Source: Mesostigma viride (Eukaryota; Streptophyta; Mesostigmatophyceae; Mesostigmatales; Mesostigmataceae). From it: 64,000 nt of DNA. Within the stretch, counting starts at the first letter, position 1. Every line of letters starts with the position of its first letter. The notes beneath the pieces are model-generated. The model had not been told where the DNA came from, did no database searches, and saw only the letters and a list, made by a program, of their open reading frames with translations. Location: assembly GCA_009746045.1 (NCBI GenBank), contig RPFO01000065.1, positions 1,389,924 to 1,453,923 of the forward strand. Reading direction: 5' to 3'. A program made the position numbers and the translations under genes. Below, piece after piece: positions 55,723 through 64,000 of the stretch.

Positions 55723-57766
55723 AATTAGGAACATAACTCCGTTGGGAGTGTATGTAGCATGCACAACATATGATCCCAGAGAAAGGGCATATGGCTTTTA
55801 TAATACATTCTAAGCTACTTCCTGCAAGGGTGGGATCGAATGGAAACAACACTAGCTTGCTCGAGGTGCACCAAAGGCAGCTGCCCCACCACGATCTCTC
55901 AAGCAACGCCCTTGGAATCACTAAGGGGAGCCTGTCATGGGGGGGGAATCTTGATCATCATGGCTATACAAGAGCGAGGGTATGGCTTCTCAATGCAGAG
56001 AGCGTCTCTCTGCATAGGCATAGCATTGCTAAATTCTTAATGCAACATCCATGGCCCATGCATATCAGTAGTAGGCATGGCTTGGCTAAATGCCGAAGGC
56101 ATCATCCATGGGGGCCATTATGGGCGCACATATGCGCGTGGGCCACATGCTAGTAGGCTAAGCCTGACTAATCTACATGCACTACTGGTATATATTCCCT
56201 AGTCTGAGGTGGCAGGAGGTGCCTGCATGCCAGGGCTTGTGGTCAACGTGGATGACCGACCCCCTCCAGTATACCGGCTTCCCCCCTGCGCTCTGCCGGA
56301 GCTGAAGGTAGGTCGGCCATAGCTCGCGTCACGCCGCTGTTGCTGGGCCAGGGTCAAGTCGTCGTCCAGCGTAAAGCGAGTCCCCGAGAGCTTCTTGCGG
56401 CCCAAGTTTAAGGAACGACAGCTTGTCCGCCATGTACCTATAAAGGTGAGGAGGCCAGGAGCACGGGTGCCGGGCCAGCCTTACCCCGCGCGCGGGGGAG
56501 GCGGACAGCCGACATCCGCAGCTCCGGCCAGTGAGTTGCATGGGGGCAAGAATGTCGCGCTTAAAAGCCGTGAGAAGAGTCGTCGAGGTCACACCTACCG
56601 GCTGGTCGAAGTGCTTGACGATGACATTGTGGCTGCGCTGGGTGATGTCGGCCTCCTCGCGAATGTCGAGGGCTTGTTGCTTGAGCTGTGCCGCGATGGT
56701 GGAGGTGGTGGAGGTGGTATGATGCCCAGTCCGCCCACTGAGGTGGAGGGAGCATCGCTGGCCGGGCCAGCAGATGCCGGCTGGGCAGCGATGTCCTTCA
56801 CCGCCTGGGCGGTGACTCAGGCCGGCGGTGTCATGCAAGCACTCAAGGGCGGCACCTGGCGGTGGCTCAGTTGGAGGCGCTCGTCGAGGTCGAGGAGCTG
56901 GGCCTTGATGTCGGCAGTGGAGGCGGAAATGGCAGTGGAGGTGGAGGCGACGGTGGTGGAAAGGTGAGGAAGCTCAGTAGCCAGCGTGCCGCCCATTGCT
57001 GCCACATCGGCAGCAAGGGGGGTCACGTGCTGCTGAAAGGCTTCCGTAAGGATGGAACGGAGTGTGGGGGCGGAGATGGCCTGGAGCCCAGATCTCGCCG
57101 TCAGAGCGCATGAGAAGGGAGTTGAGAATGGTGTGCTGGAGTTGCATGGGGGCGGGCGCACCCGAGCAGGGCGTCGGGGTTAAACCAATTCCCGTGCGGG
57201 GTGATGAGGCGATTCAGATGTCGTGGAGATGGAGGCACAGGTCGTAAAGCGAGGCGTAGTCCCCGAAGAAGAGGCAATGCATGGCAGATGCCGGGGACAT
57301 GTTGGTCCAGTCGTGATCGTCGACCTTGAAAGGTTCGAGCCGAAAGCACGGTTCTGTGGGGCGTGAAAACCCTCCTGTTTTGTCGGCTGGGCAGCTGCGT
57401 TTAGGGTCAGGCGATGCCGATGGCGAGGCATTAAGCCCGGGAGGGTTCGGGGCGACCACCAGTGCGCGACTAGTGTCACCGCTGCCTGCCGGACCTGAGG
57501 GCGAAGCTGCAGCTGGAGCTGCAGACGTCTGACGTATTTTCATGGCCGAGTGCAGCCGCCAGGCTGCGTTGCGTCGAGGAGCTTGTCATATATTGCGTAA
57601 TAGCTTCGGAAAATTATATCAGCATGTGCGTCTTAGAAAGACGAAGCGATAGTGATATTCACAGCCGAATTCGGTGCTCAAACGTGAAAGTTATGAGCTC
57701 CGCCGTCAGCCATGGCAACCTCGTGGCTCGTGGCAAGCCCTAGCTTGTGGCTCGTGGCAAGCTGGC
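55723..57766 (-). mobile_element. antisense ORF1-only LINE derivative
   Basis: GAGCCCGGCT occurs at 55713-55722 and 57767-57776, a 10-bp target duplication. On the minus strand the insert has a 5' leader with two copies of GTGGCTCGTGGCAAGC, an ORF1-like region and a 3' UTR ending at 55723 with the family's CTCCCAACGGAGTTATGTT sequence. There is no endonuclease/RT ORF2. It interrupts the RT of the plus-strand LINE between the G-C-V-L-S-P block and the Y-A-D-D block. Confidence 0.75.
56199..57543 (-). pseudogene. LINE ORF1-like coding region, frameshifted
   Basis: Read from 57543: a Ser/Pro/Ala-rich N-terminus, F-K-V-D-D-H-D-W-T-N and a helical coiled-coil region with many Ala, Thr and Leu. 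Then R-S-H-N-V-I-V-K-H-F-D-Q-P, as in an RNA-recognition domain, then F-T-L-D-D-D-L-T-L-A-Q-Q-Q-R-R-D and a short C-terminal domain. This succession matches L1-type ORF1 RNA-binding proteins. At least three frame changes are needed to read it through. Confidence 0.6.
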
Positions 57767-58935
57767 GAGCCCGGCTTGGACATCCTTAACGAGCGCGAAC
57801 ACGGCGGCGGTGGCGGCCCCTGGTTACCGCCTGTCCGACCTGATTTATGCGGATGATACCACCCTCATCGAGCGCCCCGAGCACATTCAGACCTGGCTGG
57901 ACTGTCTGGGCTTGGAGGCGCGGGCAGTGGGGTTGGAGATCAGTGTCAAAACCGAGGCGATGGTGATTGGGGCTACAAGTCGCCCGCCGCTGCCGCGGCT
58001 GCTAGACGGGACGGAGGTCCCGTTCCGTGATCGCTTCAAACTGCTGGGGAGCATGCTCCCCGACACCGCCGACGATGTGGACATCCGCATCGGCGCCTGG
58101 CCTGGGCTAGGCATCGTTCGCTCAAAACCTACTGGCACTCGAAGGCCCTGGGCGAGCACCGCAAGCGGATGCTCTTAAAGCTCTTGGTTCTCACGGTGCT
58201 CACGTATGGCGCAGAGGCGTGGACACTCGCGGACACGCTGGCCGCCAGGCTGGACGGCATGGTTAATTTACAGGATGCTTCGACAGGTCCTGAATGTAGG
58301 GTTTTCCACACATAGGGCATTAGAGTCTTTGTATCAGGGTATGCCTCGCATTTTGGACGAGATTAGACAGCGTAGGATAGCATTCGTAGGACATCTTGCT
58401 CGCACCAAACAGGTAGACACCGACCTCGGTCTGGCCGGCCCCCAGCTGCTTGGCCAGCCAGGGCGGCATATCCTGACCTGGCCTGGCCCCAAGGACATTC
58501 CTAAAAAGATGGGTAAGCATGCCATGACCTACCCACAGCTGTTGCTGGCCGACCTTGTGTTCCCAGCCCCGTTTGAACATCGCATTCACTCCCTCTCTCT
58601 TGCTTGGACTGCTATGCAGGACAAGAAGAGGTGCAAGACAATTGTCCAGGCTCACACGCCAGCCCCTGTGGGCAAGCCCCCCCCCCCCCAAGAGGAAGGG
58701 GTGATTTGCTGAGTAGGGTAGTCAGGGTTTTTTCTAGATAGATTAGCTTAGAGTTAGACTAGTTCGGTTTCGCGGCTTTGCCCACCTCCATCCATCCAGT
58801 AAGGGAATATGTGCTACATGATCTCCCAACAGAGTCATGTTATAATTTGATGAAATTTAATTTTAATGCCCCTTCTAAGGGATATGTGCTAGCTACATAT
58901 ACTCCCAACGGAGTTATGTTCTTAATTAATTAATG

Positions 58936-59549
58936 AGTTAAATATACTTGAGGGTCCTCTACAGGTTTACCCTTTTGGTGTCCATAATATGTACATTGAC
59001 TACCTAGCTGAAGGAGATATCTTGGGTTGTACGAGGCCGGAGGGAGGGTTTTTTCGGGCATGTACAGGGGCGATTCGTACATAATTAAGCGTACTGATGT
59101 AAGGGCCACTACGGTATGCCCTACATGCAACTGGCTGGGATCACACCATGTGCATGTCCCGCCACTAATCCAGCAAGTAACAGTGCACATATGCTTACAC
59201 TCCATGCTCATGCACGGCTAGCTTGTGTCCGCATGTCCGGCCTCGCTGGCCATGCATGCAATTAATATTAATGCATGTGCACATGTGCACAAAATTTTTG
59301 TTCTATCAGGTCCCCAATCGGCCCCATCATGCACATGGGCAATCTGCATGATTGATCTGAATTCGTGCACACTGTCATCTTCTGCAAGGAAACGAAAATG
59401 GACATCGCCCAATTAAGAAATTTGAATAATAACTGTAGATCACGTATCAAGAATCACGCATGCAGGTGGTGCACTAGCTATACACCATTGAAAAAACAAG
59501 AAGCAATCATTACCATAAATAACTATATCTAAGGCATTTCCCACAAAGC
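58936..59549. other. 3' flank of the VTE3-like gene, no gene seen
   Basis: AT-rich DNA between the LINE tail and the stop codon of the minus-strand gene; it should contain that gene's 3' UTR. No canonical polyadenylation signal was singled out. Confidence 0.4.
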
Positions 59550-62500
59550 TCAAATGCTCCATGACTTCGGGAAGATCAAGTTCTTGATCCACATGTAAAT
59601 CGGCACCCAGAAGTAGTAAAAACCACCTGCACTTTCAGCCAGTGGATGATAGAGGGGGAGGGGGAGAAAATGGTTGAAGAGGTTCAGACAATGACAAGGA
59701 CAAAAGGCATTGGCAACAAACATTTCATGAAACCGGGCAGCACCATACTAAGTGAGGCAAGTCACTACCAGAAAGAAAGAGTAAGCTAACCGCATTCTTT
59801 GCAACATCCTACAGCATTTACCAGTACGCCATAATCCAAGGACAGAACAGTCTGAGATGTCTCCAGGACGCGCAAGGAAATCGTTAACCGTGGAAGTAAA
59901 GGGGGCCCACACGTGTCACACCAATTTCGCTATAGCTATTTTGTGCCCTGGTGCTCGTCTCACCCACCCACACAATACCTCAGCGCTGATCCCAAACCCT
60001 GCACCACAACGACCTTGCGTCGCTGTCCCATGAGTTATTGGAACGGTTGGAGGGAAGCTGACACAAGGTGAGCGCCTCAAGGGCGTAGTACACTTACGGC
60101 ACAGCGCAGATCCCCATACTTGGCACTGGTGTCCATGCGCCCACGCACCCTCATTTGTTAGAAGACAGCTGATGCCACCCCTATGGACGCCATGGGAAGC
60201 ATCTTCCAACGATCCATTGCTAGCATCGCCACTCACCATCCAACAACCAGTCTCACCCACTCACCATCCAACAACCAGCCTCGCCCACTCACCATCCAAC
60301 AACCAGTCTCACCCACTCACCATCCAACAACCAGCCTCGCCCACTCACCATCCAACAACCAGTCTCGCCCACTCACCATCCAACAACCAGCCTCGCCCAC
60401 TCACCATCCAACAACCAGCCTCGCCCACTCACCATCATCAACCAGCCTCGCCCACTCACCATCCAACAACCAGCCTCGCCTACTCACCATCATCAACCAG
60501 CCTCGCCCACTCACCATCCAACAACCAGTCTCACCCACTCACCATCCATCAACCAGCCTCGCCTACTCACCATCATCAACCAGCCTCGCCCACTCACCAT
60601 CCAACAACCAGTCTCGCCCACTCACCATCCAACAACCAGTCTCGCCCACTCACCATCATCAACCAGCCTCGCCCACTCACCATCCAACAACCAGCCTCGC
60701 CCACTCACCATCCAACAACCAGTCTCGCCCACTCACCATCCAACAACCAGTCTCACCCACTCACCCAGCGTGCCCAGTAGCAGGTTGAGCGCAAACTCCA
60801 ACGGGTTCTTCTTTGTCGTCAAACTCTCCGCCTTGGGCCCCAGCTTGAGAGGGGACTCCCCTGCCACCGGCTTGACGCCCGTGACCGAGCAGCCCATGAT
60901 GAGGCCGTGGCGCCGTACGCCGCGGTACCAGCTGGGGCCGATGCGCTTGATCTGCACGTCGGTGAACCCCGCCTTGGTGAACCACTCGATGTACTCGCTC
61001 TCCTTGGGGAACAGCATCCACACGTCGGCGAAGAAGGCAGAGATCGGGTTGGTCGGGTGCACGGGCCCGATCAGGCAGGCCTTGCCGCCGGGCTTGAGCA
61101 GCCGGTAGGCCTCGCAGATGCCGCGCTGCGGCTCGGGCCAGTACTCAATGCTGCGGGGGTAGGGGGGGGGGGGGTGTAGTGAACGGCAAGGGGGGGGCGG
61201 GGGCAGTACACTGAAGTTAAATGGGGGGTGTATTGTGAATGAATAATTCGTAGCCGTGCATCGTGTACAGGGGCGGTCGATGCGATGCCCCTTGGTCCGT
61301 GGTTTGTGGGTCTCAGCAACGTTGTGCCGAGCGTAGGGACGGGCTGCGCTGGGTTTCAGCGATGGTTGGGGCCCGGTGACGTGGCATGAGCGGGTGCCGC
61401 CAGCGAGACCCTGGCACTGTAAAGGGGCAAGGGGGCGGCCGTCTATGTGGGTGCACACGTAAACACTGGTTGATGGAAGATCTCGCGGTATCTCGAATGG
61501 TTGGTTGGTAATCCACAACGGTCTTGTCACGGAGCCATGCTGGCCAGGGGTTTGTGAACTGTGGTGTTTTTTTTGCGATGGCTTGTACTGAAGGGCTCAT
61601 GACAGTGACTGGCTGTGCTCTGCAACAGAGACAAACGTCGTCCAGGGGGGCGGGAGTCCACTCTTGTTTTGACCTTTGTGCCACTGTCGAAGTAAGGCAG
61701 GCGTGTGGCAAGGGCTGCATTCCCCCTGACCAAAAAGGCTTGTTTCCCACTCCCACCTTCCATGTCATGCATATCACGGTGCGCGCAGAGGCGATAATGG
61801 TGCATGGGGCCAGGTGCATGGGGCCAGGTGCATGGGGCCAGGTATATGGGGCCAGGTGCATGGGGCCAGGTGCGTGGGGCCAGGTGCATGGGCCCAGGTG
61901 CATGGGGCCAGGTGCATGGGGCCAGGTGCATGGGGCCAGGTGCATGGGGCCAGGTGCATGGGGCCAGGTGCATGGGGCCAGGTGATTGGGGCCAGGTGCA
62001 TGGGGCCAGGTGCATGGGGCCAGGTGCACGGGGCCAGGTGCATGGGGATGCCCTTGTCCACGTGCCAGCGCGTCCCCACACTACGCCTTGTCCCCACACG
62101 ACGAAGGGAGGGTGAATCACAGAGATGCCAACATGCATCAGAAGACTACCTCCCCTCCTCCCATCTTCCCCCTTCCCCCCCCCCCCCCCCTTGCCTCAAC
62201 TCCACCCCCCCCTCCTTCCCCTTCCCCGCGCTTTCAACCCCTTCCCTGATTTTCGACCCATGTCGCCCACTTGCACTGTCAACATATCGCCAGCCATTTG
62301 CCACGCAGGCACCCATGTGTGTACGCCAGACCTGTCGCACATCGCACGCGCTGCCCTGCCCCCCCACAGAGTTGCGTGCGCATGAAAGACGCCGGCTCAT
62401 CACCCATCTTGTCCTACTTATCCTCTGCCCGCGCCCCACGGTGTGTCAACGCCTAACAACGCGCCATCACGCCCTTCTCACCTGCCCGCGGAGACGTATC

Positions 62501-63022
62501 GGTCAAAGGCGTCGGTCGGCAGCGGCACGTCCTCCGCATCGCCCTCCATGATGGTGCACTCCTTCAGCGCCTCCTGTGATGTGTTTAGAGGTTGGTTCAG
62601 AGGTGAGTTCACAAGGGTTTTACAAGGGTTGTGTACGAGCAGGTGGGGTGGTGGCACAAGGTGAGTTTGCGCCGCAGCAAGCGCAGGCAGAGACTGACGT
62701 TGATGCGCTTTTTGAGCGCCCCTGCAGGATGCATCCTGATTATGGCATGACAATGGAGATTCGACCATGTCTAGGACCACCACAGGGCAATTCCCCAAGA
62801 TGGCAGCACAACCTTCCCAACTCGCAAACCCCGGCCCACGAGGACATGAATCAAGCCCAAAATATGCCTGCTGCTGCTGCTGCTGGTGGTGGTGGTGGTG
62901 GTGGTGGTGGTGGTGGTGGTGGTGGTGGTGGTGGTGGTGGTGGTGGTATTGGTGGTGGTATTGGTGGTGGTGGTGGTGGTGGTGGTGGTGGTGGTGGTGG
63001 TGGTGGTGGTGGTGGTGGTGGT

Positions 63023-63056
<34 letters not shown>

Positions 63057-64000
63057 GGTGCGGTGGGGTGTGGGGCACGTGGCTATCGCTTTGCAAGGCC
63101 ACTGCCTGCGGCTGGATTGCGATCAAGTAGGGCATGGAAACGCTGAACACTTCGACAAGCACAACACCTGAATACATAGCATCAACACTTTACTTAGCAA
63201 ACATCATCATATTGTGAATCCCTACACTTCTCTCGTGTCACAAGCTAGAAGTCATCCTTACACTTGTCATGGGCCACAAGCAATTCGTCACACTGGAAAA
63301 ATGTGCATCTTCCGAGAGAGCTCCTTGTTTGCAAATAAATGTCGTGGATTCTAAGAATTATGTGCAGCAAGGCTTTCTCTCTCCAATACTTCGATAATAA
63401 CGTTTTGCCTCAGAATCTTAGCAGTTGATTGTCAGTTCATTGCGCCCCATTCACTACACCTTACTGGCCCTGACCAGGCTGGCAGACAGGGCACGAAACA
63501 ACAGCAGATCAGGCGTACAAGATATTACTGTCATCATGCCGGTACGTGCCTTCTGCTTCGCCTTCTGCAGCTGGTGCGGCGATTGGTCCACCATCGTCAC
63601 GTTCTTCGCGGGAATCGACTTCACCACGCCCAACGTGCAGAAGCCGGTGCCCGCGCCCACGTCGACGACCTTCAAATTCGGGCTGCGGCAGGAGGTGGAC
63701 ACAAATGAGAAACCCAACTATATAAAGTCAGCCACGGTGAAATTGCCATCGTGACGTTGTCAACCTTCCATTTCATGAAAAGTGTACACGCCTGCTGCAA
63801 TGAAAATGATGTCGCTGAAGGCGTTACCTCCGGATACAAATGTACGTGCCGTGAACGATGAAAGCTGAAACGGATAATGATTCAGGGACTTTCAAACTAC
63901 GAATTCATGGTATGAAAATTACAAAACTCCCACCTGTCCAGACCGGCAACGGACAGGGCATCCTCCCGCATTTCCTCGTCCCAGTGAAGAGGGTTGACAA
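59550..64000 (-). CDS. VTE3: MPBQ/MSBQ methyltransferase (37-kDa chloroplast inner envelope type), five exons seen, 5' end outside window
   Basis: Transfers a methyl group from S-adenosylmethionine to 2-methyl-6-phytyl- (or solanesyl-) benzoquinol in tocopherol and plastoquinone synthesis at the chloroplast inner envelope. Exons on the minus strand: 64000-63934 (N-P-L-H-W-D-E-E-M-R), 63682-63550 (SAM motif V-V-D-V-G-A-G-T-G-F, then D-Q-S-P-H-Q), 62573-62482 (E-G-D-A-E-D-V-P-L-P), 61150-60765 (I-E-Y-W-P-E-P-Q-R-G, L-K-P-G-G-K-A-C-L-I, W-Y-R-G-V-R-R-H-G-L-I-M-G) and 59626-59550 (hydrophobic anchor F-Y-Y-F-W-V-P-I-Y-M-W-I-K, stop TGA). Phases agree at every junction. About 250 codons are visible; the transit peptide lies beyond 64000. 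Intron 2 appears to use a GC donor. Introns 2, 3 and 4 carry tandem repeats. Plant orthologues have the same C-terminal anchor. Confidence 0.93.
60229..60764. repeat. 28-bp minisatellite filling the start of VTE3 intron 4
   Basis: About 19 copies of a 27-28-bp unit. On the gene's strand each unit contains GGTGAGTGGG(C/T)GAG(G/A)CTGG followed by TTGTTGGAT or TTGATGAT. The array begins at the exon 4/intron 4 junction, where the genuine donor reads G|GTGAGTGGG. Confidence 0.93.
61796..62042. repeat. 14-bp minisatellite in VTE3 intron 3
   Basis: About 17 copies of GGTGCATGGGGCCA, with a few substituted units (GTATATGG, GTGCGTGG, GTGATTGG). Long C-runs (62174-62189) and a G-run (61159-61174) lie in the same intron. 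Confidence 0.93.
62884..63048. repeat. (GGT)n microsatellite in VTE3 intron 2
   Basis: About 55 GGT units with two GGTATT interruptions near 62945 and 62958, preceded by CTG repeats. On the gene's strand this is (ACC)n. Confidence 0.95.

Larger units (their letters stand above)
55200..58935 (+). mobile_element. 5'-truncated LINE, interrupted by an antisense LINE copy
   Basis: RT motifs appear in order on the plus strand: Q-M-G-F-R-R-G-R-N-T and F-V-D-Y-I-K-T-F-D-T-V (55310-55460), V-W-Q-G-C-V-L-S-P-Y-L-F (about 55613-55650), then after the insertion D-L-I-Y-A-D-D-T-T-L-I (about 57838-57870). The C-terminal part (58206-58712) has R-Q-R-R-I-A-F-V-G-H-L-A-R-T. The 3' UTR carries two degenerate copies of a GGGATATGTGCTA...CTCCCAACGGAGTTATG unit and ends in TTAATTAATTAAT (58922-58934). 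Stops and frame changes make it a pseudogene. Endonuclease and ORF1 are absent. Confidence 0.8.

Noticed and set aside
60172..60788. Two plus-strand ORFs of about 200 codons rich in Ser/His/Pro
   Set aside because: They are translations of the 28-bp intron minisatellite on the strand opposite to the VTE3-like gene.
61804..62115. Plus- and minus-strand ORFs with G-A-W-G-Q-V-H or P-C-T-W-P-H-A repeats
   Set aside because: Translations of the 14-bp minisatellite in intron 3.
62767..63177. Poly-Trp, poly-Gly, poly-Val and poly-Pro ORFs
   Set aside because: Products of the (GGT)n tract in an intron.

Overview
The window is nuclear DNA from a eukaryotic green alga. The evidence is one spliced host gene on the minus strand at the right end (59550-64000): a vitamin E / plastoquinone pathway methyltransferase of the VTE3 type, a chloroplast envelope protein of the green lineage. 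Nearly all other recognisable sequence is mobile DNA. No rRNA, tRNA or CRISPR array was seen. The species cannot be named from the sequence.

Layout. (1) 9-9516: LTR retrotransposon A, 522/524-bp LTRs, target duplication TCCAC. It sits in the RNase H region of an older minus-strand reverse-transcriptase element, E (remains at 9517-13456), which also carries a 5'-truncated LINE (9862-10394). (2) 13.5-16.8 kb: intergenic DNA with a faint LINE tail and a 43-bp minisatellite. (3) 16792-18108 and 18720-20470: two hAT-type DNA transposons keeping only the N-terminal part of a transposase. (4) 20.5-22.6 kb: 3' end and LTR of a further retrotransposon (F) and a degraded LINE-like C-terminus. (5) 23380-29812: element D, a 6.4-kb LTR element without recognisable coding capacity, in minus orientation, target duplication CAGCC. 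(6) 31.65-49.1 kb: nested insertions. A LINE is split by element C (32979-48839, duplication GAAGA), whose gag is split by element B (35840-43296, duplication CCCCT). (7) 49.15-49.9 kb: octamer/long-unit satellite. (8) 50181-52260: piggyBac-like element flanked by TTAA, inside an exon-like minus-strand ORF. (9) 54.3-54.8 kb: 173-bp tandem repeat. (10) 55.2-58.9 kb: a LINE interrupted by an antisense ORF1-only LINE copy. (11) 59550-64000: the VTE3-like gene, with a tandem repeat in three of its four introns.

The most unusual system is the group A, B, C. They are divergent Ty1/copia-like elements (integrase before RT, RNase H last), but the retropepsin-like domain lies between integrase and RT in all three. 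The RT active-site box reads H-G-D-D, the integrase D-to-E spacing is short, LTRs begin AGTTA (A and B end TAACT) instead of TG...CA, and an extra ORF precedes gag. B and C share a tRNA T-arm-like hairpin with compensatory changes in the 3' region, and B, C and D share a GGGCGCC/TGATAAC motif, which suggests D is a non-autonomous relative. B has an intact 1190-codon pol; A and C are broken by frameshifts. Whether this arrangement is already catalogued could not be searched here.
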